DNA of 43,037 bases from Accumulibacter sp. (GTDB taxonomy: Bacteria > Pseudomonadota > Gammaproteobacteria > Burkholderiales > Rhodocyclaceae): NCBI GenBank assembly GCA_017302455.1, contig JAFLDO010000040.1:1-43037 (forward strand). Reading direction: 5' to 3'. Positions 1 to 7,854 of this stretch are shown one piece after another. The notes under the pieces were generated by a model. The model did no database searches, was not told the DNA's origin, and worked only from the letters and a program-made list of their open reading frames with translations. A program made the position numbers and the translations under genes. The stretch's first letter is position 1, and every line of letters begins with the position of its first letter.

Positions 1-1
1 C

Positions 2-1501
2 TACGTGGCCAACCACCAGAGCAGCCTCGACCTCACCACCTTCGCCCGCGTCTACCCCCGCAAGACCGTGCTCATCGGGAAAAAAGAACTCGCCTATATC
101 CCGTTCATCGGGCAACTCTACGCCCTCTTCGGGAATATCTTCATCGACCGCAAGAGCACGGGCAGCGGCGTGATGGGCATCGACCAGGCGGTGAACGCGC
201 TCACCGTGCGGGGCGACTCGATCTTCATGTTCCCCGAGGGCACCCGCAACCTGGCCGGCCGCGGCCTGCTCCCGTTCAAGAAGGGGGCCTTCTACATGGC
301 CATCGAGGCCCAGGTGCCCATCATTCCCGTGGTCTGCTCGTCCCTCAACCCGCTCATCAATTTCAAGAAGCGCTACGCGCGAAGCGGCCGCCTCATGATC
401 CGCGTGCTCCCGCCCATCCACACCCGCGGCAAATCCATGCGCCATCTCATGGAAATCGTCGACGAGACCCGCCCTCTGGTCATACTGCTGGAAAATGTTC
501 CGGACATCATGAATTTCGGTGGGCACAATGTCCCCGAAGAGATCGCAGAAGGGCTCAAGCTCCGGGGCTATGTCACCCGATACACTTTGCTCAACGCCGC
601 GTTCTACGGAGTCCCCCAGCTTCGCGAGCGGTTGTTTCTCATAGCCTTCGATGTGCGCCTGGGTGTGATTCCTCAGTTTCCTTTGCCGACGCACACGATG
701 GAGTTGCCGCGTGGATATGAGGGAAGTCGGGCCGTTGCTTTGAAGCACGTCAAGACTGAGGGATCGCACTTCGCTCCAATTCCTTTTCATGCGGCCGAGC
801 TGCCGCGCTCCATCAGTACGGAAGATGCGCTGTCCGATCTCCCATTCATTTCAGATCATCTGCGAGACATGGCTGTCATCCGCAGAAGAAAGGTTTCGGA
901 TAGGTTGCCATACCGGGACGGCACTACACCGTCAAACTATGGTCGCTTGATGCGCAATTGGTATGGGTTTTCTACTGCGGGAGATGTGACCGGGAATGTT
1001 GTGAGACTGACCGCTCGCGACTTCCCCATCTTCGGTCGGATGCCGCGTGGTGCGGATTATCCGGTGGCGTTGCGCATTGCGCGAGAAATTCTAGAAGAGA
1101 AAATCCAGCAAGAGCATGTTCCACCAAAGGCTGGAACGGCTCAATACAAGGCGCTGGAGCAGGCCACAGTCCCGCCTTACGACGTAGGGAAGTTTCCGAA
1201 TAAATGGTGGAAACTGGATTCGGACGCGCCGTCCCGCACTCTGACAGCTCATCTTGGCAAGGATACCTATTCTCATATTCACTATGACGGTCGCCAGAAG
1301 CGCATGATTTCCGTACGTGAAGCTGCTCGCCTTCAGTCCTTTCCCGACGGGTTCGAGTTTGCCGGAGCCATTAACGCGTCGTTCCGTCAGATCGGCAATG
1401 CGGTCCCTCCGTTGCTGGCACTGGCGGTTGGAAAAGCGCTCATGACAACGCTCAAGCAGGCAATCGCGGGGGCAGTCATAGGAGCACGCACCGCGGCGTA
1501 A
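2..1501 (+). CDS. PlsC acyltransferase fused in frame to a truncated cytosine-5 DNA methyltransferase (5' partial)
   Basis: The reading frame is open at the left edge. The first ~145 residues are a 1-acyl-sn-glycerol-3-phosphate acyltransferase: NHQSSLD (HX4D catalytic motif), GNIFIDR, FPEGTRN and VPIIPVV appear in the order seen in E. coli PlsC, which makes phosphatidic acid at the inner membrane. From about nt 440-485 the protein becomes a C5 cytosine methyltransferase: ENVP (motif VI), FYGVPQLRERLFLIA (motif VIII region), then SVREAARLQSFP and QIGNAVPPLLA (motifs IX and X). The methyltransferase part lacks the SAM-binding FxGxG motif and the catalytic PCQ loop, so it should be inactive. 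Codons become less GC-biased at the junction. The PlsC part has its usual catalytic core but lost its native C-terminus. It could be a true recombination product or an assembly join; the two halves are recognised with high confidence. Confidence 0.8.
   Translation, partial: YVANHQSSLDLTTFARVYPRKTVLIGKKELAYIPFIGQLYALFGNIFIDRKSTGSGVMGIDQAVNALTVRGDSIFMFPEGTRNLAGRGLLPFKKGAFYMAIEAQVPIIPVVCSSLNPLINFKKRYARSGRLMIRVLPPIHTRGKSMRHLMEIVDETRPLVILLENVPDIMNFGGHNVPEEIAEGLKLRGYVTRYTLLNAAFYGVPQLRERLFLIAFDVRLGVIPQFPLPTHTMELPRGYEGSRAVALKHVKTEGSHFAPIPFHAAELPRSISTEDALSDLPFISDHLRDMAVIRRRKVSDRLPYRDGTTPSNYGRLMRNWYGFSTAGDVTGNVVRLTARDFPIFGRMPRGADYPVALRIAREILEEKIQQEHVPPKAGTAQYKALEQATVPPYDVGKFPNKWWKLDSDAPSRTLTAHLGKDTYSHIHYDGRQKRMISVREAARLQSFPDGFEFAGAINASFRQIGNAVPPLLALAVGKALMTTLKQAIAGAVIGARTAA
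437..485 (+). other. Junction between plsC-like and dcm-like sequence
   Basis: Residues before this stretch follow PlsC (RVLPPIHTRGKS) and residues after it follow C5 methyltransferases (VILLENVPDIMNFGGH). The residues MEIVDETRPL in between could belong to either, so the breakpoint cannot be placed more exactly by eye. Base composition drops in GC to the right. No transposon end or direct repeat is visible at the join. Confidence 0.6.
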
Positions 1502-1682
1502 TTTCCGAATTGTCATGACGCAAGCTGGTGGTGAGAATCGCTTCGAGGAAGAGCAATGCAGAGTCTTTTGTTGTCAGGCTTGCAGGAGTTCTTGTGCAAA
1601 TGAGCCGGTGACCTAATAGGCCGCGGACCGCTATTGAACTGAACTTCAGCATTACTACGTCCATTGAACGAGTTCTGCGCCC
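1502..1682. other. Intergenic stretch between the chimera and the transposase remnant
   Basis: No recognisable gene. A 33-codon frame (1514-1615, starting MTQAGGENRFEEEQC) begins 12 nt after the methyltransferase stop. It could be the start of a gene cut off by the insertion sequence, but nothing in it identifies a family. Confidence 0.3.
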
Positions 1683-1994
1683 GACGTCGAGCCGCTGATC
1701 GCGGTGGCTCGCGACGAGCATCATCCGGGTTGGCGGGAGCGCCACAGCGAGCCAGCGCCACTGCCCGAGAATGCCACACCCGTGCAGACCCTGTCCCATC
1801 GTCTGAAGACCAAGGCCGGACGGGCGCTCTACGCTTTACGCAAGCAGACCGTCGAGCCGGTTTTCGGCATCATCAAATCGGTGATGGGTTTCCGCCAGTT
1901 CTCGCTCCGCGGTCTGAAGAAGGTCACTGGCGAGTGGACGCTGGTCTGCCTGGCGTGGAATTTGAAGCGCCTGGCCGCATTGCGTCCACAGTAG
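1683..1994 (+). pseudogene. IS1182-type transposase, C-terminal remnant
   Basis: About 100 codons in one frame carry the C-terminal signature of IS1182/DDE transposases: HRLKTKAGRALYALRKQT, VEPVFGIIKSVMGFRQFS and GEWTLVCLAWNLKRL. The glutamate in VEPVFG is the likely last acidic residue of the DDE triad. The N-terminal three quarters, including the DNA-binding region and the two Asp residues, is missing. An in-frame TGA at 1665-1667 closes the frame upstream. The product cannot be a working transposase. It is a relic of an insertion that truncated itself or was overwritten by the event that brought in the methyltransferase. Confidence 0.85.
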
Positions 1995-2105
1995 GCAAAA
2001 ACCAGGGGAACGCCCTCGAAAAAGCCGGAAAATCGGGGAAACCCGGCCTTTTCATCCCGCATTGTGAAGTTTGCGGATTTCCCCCGCCCTAAGTCCGACA
2101 GGCTG
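1683..2105 (+). mobile_element. Right part of an IS1182-family insertion sequence
   Basis: Holds the transposase remnant plus ~110 nt of downstream IS sequence. It appears to end at GTCCGACAGGCTG just before CTAG at 2106-2109. The minus-strand stop codon of exbD lies inside that CTAG, so the element sits exactly at the end of exbD. The left end of the IS is not present. The right boundary is inferred from where exbD starts and from the look of the terminal sequence; no opposite terminal repeat is available to confirm it. Confidence 0.5.
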
Positions 2106-2522
2106 CTAGTGCGCGGGATCGGAAACAAAGCCGATCCTGACCAGCCCGCTCTTCGCTGCCAGCGCCATCACCTGTGCCACTTTTTCGTAATGTACGTGAC
2201 GATCCGCCCTGATATGCAATTCCGGTTGCGGCTCTCGGGCGGCCTCAGGAGCGAAGCGTGACGCTAGAAGATCCATTGTCACCGCCTCGCCATTCCAGAA
2301 TAGATCCCCGCTTTCACGAATGCCGAACTCGATATGTTCGGGCTTGGTGATATTCACGCTACTCGAAGCCTTCGGCAGGTCGATCTTGACCGAATGGGTC
2401 AGCAGCGGCGCGGTCACGATGAAGATCACCAGCAGCACCAGCATCACATCGACCAGCGGCACGACGTTCATCTCCGCCATCGCCGTCTTGCCGCGATAGC
2501 GCTTGAAGCTTCCCCCGGGCAT
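2106..2522 (-). CDS. exbD: Biopolymer transport protein ExbD
   Basis: 138 residues, the usual ExbD size. A short cytoplasmic N-terminus is followed by one membrane helix (about residues 20-40, MNVVPLVDVMLVLLVIFIVT) and a periplasmic domain. The helix contains the conserved Asp (VPLVDVMLVLLV) needed for proton use. ExbD works with ExbB as the proton channel that energises TonB for outer-membrane uptake. It starts 3 nt after the exbB stop and is the last gene of the receptor-PepSY-tonB-exbB-exbD operon. Its TAG stop lies in a CTAG abutting the IS remnant, so the extreme C-terminus or 3' region may have been trimmed by the insertion. Confidence 0.93.
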   Translation of the reverse strand: MPGGSFKRYRGKTAMAEMNVVPLVDVMLVLLVIFIVTAPLLTHSVKIDLPKASSSVNITKPEHIEFGIRESGDLFWNGEAVTMDLLASRFAPEAAREPQPELHIRADRHVHYEKVAQVMALAAKSGLVRIGFVSDPAH

Positions 2523-2525
2523 GAC

Positions 2526-3245
2526 TCAGCGCCACTCTGACACGGAAGGGGCGGCCGCCTGGCCACTGCCAGCTTTCACCGTCAGTAGCACGTAAAGATC
2601 GTGGGCGAACGATTCCAGGCGGGCCAGCCATACCCGGTTGCGCCGATTGAAGGCGTTGTAGGCGAGCACGGCAGGAATGGCGACGGCCAGCCCGAGCGCC
2701 GTCATAATCAGTGCTTCGCCCTCCGGCCCGGCCACCTTGTCCAGCGTCCCCTGGCCGGAGAGGCCGATCTGGACCAGGGCATGGTAGATACCCCACACCG
2801 TGCCGAACAGCCCGATGTAAGGCGCGGCGGAACCGGCGGAGGCGAGGACGGTGAGACCGTACTCAGCTTTTGCCGCTTCGCGGTCGACTTCGTTGTTCAG
2901 GGTCCGGGTCAGGTATTCGGCCATCCCGCCGGCCACAGCGAGACTCTCCCGGCTACTGTCGGCCAGCGCGTCCAGAGACTTGCGCGCCAGCGCGGCAAAG
3001 GCATTGTCGGCAGCATGCGCGCCGAGCGTTGTTTCGACTTCAGACAATGACGACGCCTGCCAGAAGCGCCTGAGAAACTCTTCCGCCCTGCGCTGGGCGA
3101 TGGCGTTGGCCAAGGCCCGGGTAACGATCAGGTACCAGCTGGCAATCGAGAGCAACAGCAGGGCGGCGAGCACGCTCCTGCCCACCCCGTCGGTTTCGGT
3201 AAGGAAATGGGCGAAGCCCAGGCTATTGATGGCGGCATGTTCCAT
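2526..3245 (-). CDS. exbB: Biopolymer transport protein ExbB (MotA/TolQ/ExbB family)
   Basis: 239 residues with three membrane helices: about 22-42, ~130-155 and ~170-195. The conserved core is seen as LASAGSAAPYIGLFGTVWGI followed by GEALIMTALGLAVAIPAVLAYN, typical of the ExbB/TolQ proton-channel family. ExbB forms the pentameric inner-membrane channel around ExbD and passes proton-motive force to TonB. The start is 3 nt after the tonB stop and the gene runs straight into exbD, so the three are co-transcribed with the upstream TonB receptor. Confidence 0.93.
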   Translation of the reverse strand: MEHAAINSLGFAHFLTETDGVGRSVLAALLLLSIASWYLIVTRALANAIAQRRAEEFLRRFWQASSLSEVETTLGAHAADNAFAALARKSLDALADSSRESLAVAGGMAEYLTRTLNNEVDREAAKAEYGLTVLASAGSAAPYIGLFGTVWGIYHALVQIGLSGQGTLDKVAGPEGEALIMTALGLAVAIPAVLAYNAFNRRNRVWLARLESFAHDLYVLLTVKAGSGQAAAPSVSEWR

Positions 3246-3248
3246 GGA

Positions 3249-3881
3249 TCAGTTTCCGTGCAGGATGAATTTGAAGGGTTGCAGGGCGACGGCGCGCACC
3301 CGGAGTCCGCTTCGCGTCGCCGGGGTGCAGCGCCAGGCGCGCACAGCGCTGAGGGCGGCTTCGTCAAGCCGGGAATGGCCGCTGCTGTGGTCAACGTGGG
3401 CGGATGCCACTTTTCCCGATTCGTTCAGTTCCACGCGCAGCACCACCTGACCTGTTTCACGAAGGCGACGGGAAAGTGGCGGGTAGATGGGCGCCGGGCG
3501 CTCCGGGCAGTCCGTCGCCAGATCCGTGGACAGGGCCAGCGGCCCGGCGGGCAGCGGCATCGGCTGCGCCTGGACGACCGGCTCGGGGACGGGTGTTTCC
3601 GGCGGCGGCGGGGCCGTACTGTCCGTCGCCTTGAGCACCGGCGCTTGCGCCACCAACTGCCTGGAACGTGGCTTTTCGACGGGTCTTGGCGCGGGCGGCG
3701 GCGGGCGCTGCGGCTCTGCCGCTTTTTCCGGTGCCGGCGGGGCGATGAAATTGACGAACAAGGTTGTCGCCTCGAGCGGCGAGGGAATCAGCCGATGACT
3801 CCACAAGCCATGGAGCGCGGCAGCGTGCAGGGCGAGGACGAAAGCCAGACCGGCCAGGGTTTCCGGCTGAGGACGCATCAT
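3249..3881 (-). CDS. tonB: TonB energy-transducing protein
   Basis: 210 residues from the ATG at 3881. An N-terminal signal anchor (LAGLAFVLALHAAALHGLW) is followed by a proline-rich periplasmic spacer (about residues 45-110, with PPPPAPRPVEKP) and a C-terminal TonB domain (IYPPLSRRLRETGQVVLRVE to FKFILHGN). TonB carries energy from ExbBD to outer-membrane receptors, here presumably the receptor at the head of the same operon. The frame is open further upstream to 4028, but that version would overlap the PepSY gene and put ~49 unlikely residues ahead of the anchor. ATGs at 3881 and 3878 both fit; no strong ribosome binding site separates them. Confidence 0.88.
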   Translation of the reverse strand: MMRPQPETLAGLAFVLALHAAALHGLWSHRLIPSPLEATTLFVNFIAPPAPEKAAEPQRPPPPAPRPVEKPRSRQLVAQAPVLKATDSTAPPPPETPVPEPVVQAQPMPLPAGPLALSTDLATDCPERPAPIYPPLSRRLRETGQVVLRVELNESGKVASAHVDHSSGHSRLDEAALSAVRAWRCTPATRSGLRVRAVALQPFKFILHGN

Positions 3882-3934
3882 CAGCGCATGACTAGTGGAG
3901 AGGCGACGAACGCGGACAGCATCGCAGGTCGCCC

Positions 3935-5419
3935 TCACTGTCGGCGCAGCCGACGCCAGCCCAGCACGGCTCCGCTCAGGCTGACCAGCAACCCGCCCAC
4001 GCTGCCCAGAATGAGCAGCGCGTCCCAAAGAGGTCGCCGGTCAAGCAGCGGCTTCCAGTCCCAACTGTGGAGTAGCGCGAAGAGCCAGCGCTTGACCCGC
4101 AAATGGTCATCGAGGCGCTGCACCAGAGCCCCCGTTTTCGGATCGAGGTACAGCCAGCTCGCCGCAGGATCATCGAATTCGAGCACCAGAACAGGCAGCG
4201 GTCGCCCGACGTGCCCGGTCATCGAGTGCGTCGCCCGATCATAGTAGTACCAGTCATACGCGCTCTGCAGCCGGGCGCCACTGACCCGAGCATCCGGCAA
4301 CATGCTTTCCCCCGCAGCGCGCAGGGCGTCGAGTTCATGCGCCTCGAACGGTGCGCAATCAGCCGAGGCGCCCTGCAGGCGGCCACGCCCGGCGCCATCG
4401 CGAGCGAGCACAAAGGTCTCGCCGCCCATGGGCCGCCATTCCAGTTCCCGAACCTGTAGTCCGGCGGCATTGAAGCAGTGGAGGGCGCGCCGCGTTTCGT
4501 CATGCTGGCCGTCGGTGACAAGCACCAGCTTGGCCAACTGCGGTCGTGGCGCCCCCGAGTCAAAGACCTGCCACGGATTCACCGAGAGCAGACCGCTCAC
4601 GATCCAGGTCAGGAGCAGCAGACCGAAAGCCAGGCCCAACCAGTGATGCCAGCGCATCAACCAGTCCCGGTAGGGGCTGCGGCTGCCGTGCGGATAAGGG
4701 CGGCGGCGCCAGCGCAGAATGCCAGAGACGAGTCCGGTTACCCCCAGCAAGGCGCCGGCGAGCGAAGTGTAGATTATGATTTCCGTCCACCACCGGTCGA
4801 CGGCACCACCGCGAAATGGATACAGCCAGTGCAGCCAGGCGCCGATCCACCCCCATTGCCGTTCGGTTGCGCTGGCGCGACGCACGACTTCACCGGTGCG
4901 GCCGGAAACGTAAAGCAGGGTGCGCGCCTCGTCGTCGATATCGACCCGGTGCAGCGGACGATGCCCATCGAGCGCCTTGGAATGCGTCCACGCATCCTCG
5001 TCGACAAGGTCTCGGTAGCGTGCCTCGGCAGGCGACGCGAAGGCCGCTGCGGATTTCAGGGCAAATTTGGCGTCGACCGCGGCGACCGGCGTGCCACTGC
5101 GGCCGTCGATCGCCAGCTCGCGGTTCTTGCTCAGTCCGACCACGTAGTGCGGCAAGCCGCCGATCGACGTCAGACGAACCGTCCGGGGCGAATCGCCGGC
5201 CGGAAGCGCGCCAATCACAGACCCCACGGGCAAGCAGCAGCTTGTCGGATCCAGAGCCGGCAACACGCGCAAACGCTCGGCCATGCTCAACTTCGGATAG
5301 CCGACGTACATCATGACAACGCCCGAAACGAACCACAGCGCCATGAACAGGCAGAGCAGGATGCCCGCCCAGCGGTGGGTTATGAACAGAGTCCGCTTGA
5401 CGTTGACCGGCCGCCTCAT
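3935..5419 (-). CDS. PepSY-associated transmembrane protein
   Basis: About 494 residues from the ATG at 5419, preceded by AGGGG at good spacing; a longer frame to 5488 would overlap the receptor gene. The N-terminal helix carries FITHRWAGILLCLFMALWFV. More helices follow at TEIIIYTSLAGALLGVTGLV, WHHWLGLAFGLLLLTWIVSG and the C-terminal LLILGSVGGLLVSLSGAVLG. His residues in the helices (THRW, RWHHW, LLHSW) look like the haem ligands of PepSY-type membrane reductases such as those that reduce ferric siderophores in the periplasm. That activity is inferred from family and context. The gene lies between the TonB receptor (25 nt away) and tonB, which suggests it releases or reduces the imported metal. 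Confidence 0.85.
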   Translation of the reverse strand: MRRPVNVKRTLFITHRWAGILLCLFMALWFVSGVVMMYVGYPKLSMAERLRVLPALDPTSCCLPVGSVIGALPAGDSPRTVRLTSIGGLPHYVVGLSKNRELAIDGRSGTPVAAVDAKFALKSAAAFASPAEARYRDLVDEDAWTHSKALDGHRPLHRVDIDDEARTLLYVSGRTGEVVRRASATERQWGWIGAWLHWLYPFRGGAVDRWWTEIIIYTSLAGALLGVTGLVSGILRWRRRPYPHGSRSPYRDWLMRWHHWLGLAFGLLLLTWIVSGLLSVNPWQVFDSGAPRPQLAKLVLVTDGQHDETRRALHCFNAAGLQVRELEWRPMGGETFVLARDGAGRGRLQGASADCAPFEAHELDALRAAGESMLPDARVSGARLQSAYDWYYYDRATHSMTGHVGRPLPVLVLEFDDPAASWLYLDPKTGALVQRLDDHLRVKRWLFALLHSWDWKPLLDRRPLWDALLILGSVGGLLVSLSGAVLGWRRLRRQ

Positions 5420-5444
5420 CGCGCCACCCCTGCGCCGGCGTGGC

Positions 5445-7646
5445 TCAGAATGCAGTCTGGATCGAGACGTCGAGCATGCGCGGCGCACCGAGGTACATCA
5501 TGCTCGATCCCGAGAAACTTTCGGCATACACCTTGTCGGTCAGGTTCTTGATGCGCGCGGTCACCCGGGTCCGTTTGTCGAAGGTATACGCGGCGTAGGC
5601 GCCGAGCAGCGTATAGGCGTCATCGTAGACAGTATTTGCAGTGTCGGCGTAGCGCGACGATACATAACGGAGATCGCCGCCCACTTCGAGATTGGCAATC
5701 GGCGTGTAAGCCACCCAGAGATTGCCGACCTGCTTCGGTATGTTGGTCGGCCGGTTACCGGCGCGCGAAACACCGACGCCACCAACGTTTTCGACAAATT
5801 TGTCGTACTTGGCGTCAACCAGCGCCCAGTTGCCGGACAGTCGCAAATTGTTGGTCATCAACCAGGTCGCTGCCAGCTCCAGTCCACGCGACGATTGCTC
5901 GCCAACCGGGATCGTCGTACCAGGTCTGCTGGGGTCCGCCATCGAGAGGTTCTTGCGCGTGATGTCATAGAGGGCCAGGGTGGCATTACCCCGGCCTTCG
6001 TCGAAACCGAGCTTGCTGCCGATCTCGACCTGCCGTCCGGTGGTCAAGTCGAAGTTCTCGACCTGGGCATACGAGGCGGTGGCCAGGATACCAGCCGGGG
6101 GATCGGCCGCTGTACTGTATTGCACGTAGACGTTGGCGGCCGGGGTCAAATCGTAAATCAATCCGGCGCGGCCGGTCAGGGGTTTGTAATTTCGTTCAAA
6201 GTACGCCGGATTGGTCGCGGTCGGCGTGCGGTGGTTGGTCACTTCCAGATCAATGTCGTCCCAGCGCAAAGCGGTGAGCAGCGACAGTCGCGAGGTAAGG
6301 AAGGTCCGGTTCTCGGCGAACAGAGCCAGCGTCGTCACCCGGTTGCTGCGATCCGGGTTGTAGACCTGGCTGACCCCGGGCAACGAGAAGAAGTTCTCGG
6401 TCACGAAATGGTACGGATCGACCGAACCGAACGGGCCGGCGACCGACAGCGGGTAGCGAGTCTGCTTGTTGAGGCTGTAGTCGATCCCGCCCAGCCAGTT
6501 ACTGGGCAGGCCGGCGATCTGGGTGTTCCAGTTGAGTTCGGTGCGGTTGCCATTCAGGTTCTGGTCGTGGCGCTGGAGCAGCGCGTTCGACCGAACCACG
6601 CGGGTGTTGTTGGCGTTGAAGGTGTAAGTCTCGACGTTCTGGTAGTCGCGCAGGGCATCGTAATGATAGAAGGTGTTGCGTAAACTCAGGGTGTCATCCA
6701 CCCGATATTCCAGGATCCAGCGCCCCCACTTAACCGTCTGCTTGTAGAGTCCATCCTGGGAATTGTAGTTCTTGAAGCGGGTGCCATTGTCGATGCCAAC
6801 CTCGCCGCTAAAAGGTCTCAATACGGGTGTTCCCCAGTACGGCCGGTCGACATTCTCGTATTGGTATTCCAGGGCCACCGTGCTGCTCAACTGCGGCGTC
6901 AGGTCGGCCAGCCACGAACCGGCGGCCTGCCAAGCCTTACGCTCGGTACCGTCGCTCCACCCGTCCATCGCGCTACCGTTGACGTCGAGCCGGAGGTAAT
7001 TGCTCTCGCCCAGTTTCTGATTGGTACCAGCCGCCAATTGCCGATCGTTGTAGCTGCCGTAACGCGCCTTGCCCTCAATCAGGTTGCCGTCACGATTGGC
7101 CAGCTTGGTCACATAGTTGATCGAACCGCCTACCGCACCAGCGCCAAATAGAAACGACGATGGCCCGCCGATGGCCTCGACCCGGTCGTAGATCCAGCTA
7201 TCGACCGGGCGCGCGGCGATCACGTCGTACTGCACGGTAATCCCGTTGAACAGTTGCGTCACGCTACCGCCGGAAAAACCCCGGTAAAACACCGCCCCCG
7301 GCGAACCCGGCGCCGACGAGGTGGTGATGCCCGGTACCCCCTGCAGGATTTCCTGGGTATTTTGCGCGCCGCGCTGCTCGAAGACCTCGCGATCGATGAC
7401 TGTTACCGAAGCCGGCGTTTCCCGTGGCGTCAGGCCAAGTCGGCTGCCCGTCCGCTCCTTCTGGTCGAGGCCCAGCGGATCGATGCTCATGTCGGAGATC
7501 ACCACTTCGCTCAGCACGGCAGGTTTGTTCGCAACCGCCTCCTGAGCCAGCGCGCCTTGTGCAAAGAGCGTGAACACGGCCAGGGAAATTGGCGTAGCCA
7601 ACGGGCGCTCCATTATCAGACAGTCGACCCGCTCTATTCGCAACAT
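5445..7646 (-). CDS. TonB-dependent outer-membrane receptor, siderophore-receptor type
   Basis: 733 residues from the ATG at 7646, which follows GGGGG 7 nt upstream. A second ATG at 7613 (MERPLATPISLAVF) gives a tidier signal peptide but has no ribosome site. The mature protein starts near AQEAV. The plug has ETPASVTVIDREVFEQRGAQ, LQGVPGITT, YRGFSGG, DRVEAIGGPSSFLFGAG and GGSINYVTK, all typical of siderophore receptors. The barrel ends ...RMLDVSIQTAF with the C-terminal Phe needed for outer-membrane assembly. It heads an operon with PepSY, tonB, exbB and exbD, a self-contained uptake system. The substrate is not readable; a metal chelate is likely. It is preceded by the shared 17-bp operator and a -10-like box. 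Confidence 0.92.
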   Translation of the reverse strand: MLRIERVDCLIMERPLATPISLAVFTLFAQGALAQEAVANKPAVLSEVVISDMSIDPLGLDQKERTGSRLGLTPRETPASVTVIDREVFEQRGAQNTQEILQGVPGITTSSAPGSPGAVFYRGFSGGSVTQLFNGITVQYDVIAARPVDSWIYDRVEAIGGPSSFLFGAGAVGGSINYVTKLANRDGNLIEGKARYGSYNDRQLAAGTNQKLGESNYLRLDVNGSAMDGWSDGTERKAWQAAGSWLADLTPQLSSTVALEYQYENVDRPYWGTPVLRPFSGEVGIDNGTRFKNYNSQDGLYKQTVKWGRWILEYRVDDTLSLRNTFYHYDALRDYQNVETYTFNANNTRVVRSNALLQRHDQNLNGNRTELNWNTQIAGLPSNWLGGIDYSLNKQTRYPLSVAGPFGSVDPYHFVTENFFSLPGVSQVYNPDRSNRVTTLALFAENRTFLTSRLSLLTALRWDDIDLEVTNHRTPTATNPAYFERNYKPLTGRAGLIYDLTPAANVYVQYSTAADPPAGILATASYAQVENFDLTTGRQVEIGSKLGFDEGRGNATLALYDITRKNLSMADPSRPGTTIPVGEQSSRGLELAATWLMTNNLRLSGNWALVDAKYDKFVENVGGVGVSRAGNRPTNIPKQVGNLWVAYTPIANLEVGGDLRYVSSRYADTANTVYDDAYTLLGAYAAYTFDKRTRVTARIKNLTDKVYAESFSGSSMMYLGAPRMLDVSIQTAF

Positions 7647-7737
7647 CTCTACCCCCGGTATTGAATGACCCTAGCGGGTCGAATGATCGTTGGCCGTTTG
7701 CGAAAGGCAGGACGGGCAACCGTGGATTTGGACGCGG

Positions 7738-7743
7738 ATGATA
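7738..7743 (-). promoter_or_regulatory. -10-like box for the TonB receptor operon
   Basis: Reads TATCAT on the minus strand (5 of 6 with TATAAT). Its centre is 34.5 nt downstream of the centre of the operator-like palindrome at 7767-7783, the same distance as in both arms of the 20.3-20.6 kb promoter. It would put the transcript start near 7731, about 85 nt ahead of the receptor start codon. Confidence 0.45.
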
Positions 7744-7766
7744 AAGCGCGGGCGCGGTGGCAAGAA

Positions 7767-7783
7767 TGTGGCAAATCGTCGCA
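7767..7783 (-). promoter_or_regulatory. Shared 17-bp operator-like palindrome, site A
   Basis: Minus-strand reading TGCGACGATTTGCCACA. It matches sites B (12046), C (20415) and D (20543) at 15 or more of 17 positions; the family is a near-palindrome around a central base. It lies between the receptor operon and the divergent DUF4198 gene and could serve either; the -10 spacing favours the receptor. The binding protein is unknown. Confidence 0.6.
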
Positions 7784-7807
7784 CAGGACAAAACCCTGTT
7801 GTAGCGT

Positions 7808-7838
7808 GTGACCGGTTGCCCCAGACTGCACCGGTCAC
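7808..7838. promoter_or_regulatory. Inverted repeat ahead of the DUF4198 gene
   Basis: GTGACCGGT at 7808-7816 and ACCGGTCAC at 7830-7838 form a perfect 9-bp inverted repeat with a 13-nt spacer. It ends 16 nt before the ATG at 7855. It could be a protein-binding site or an mRNA hairpin just ahead of the ribosome site. No T-run follows, so it is not a simple terminator. Confidence 0.45.
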
Positions 7839-7854
7839 CTTATGGATTTTTGCC

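Noticed and set aside
3882-4028. N-terminal extension of tonB
   Set aside because: It would overlap the PepSY gene and place 49 atypical residues ahead of a normal TonB signal anchor.
5790-5803. Perfect palindrome CGACAAATTTGTCG resembling the 17-bp operator
   Set aside because: It lies inside the receptor coding sequence, where codons explain it, and it lacks the TGCG/CGCA ends and the odd central base of the operator family.
5313-6683. A 456-codon plus-strand frame opposite the TonB receptor
   Set aside because: It is a mirror of the receptor in GC-rich codons with no recognisable domain.
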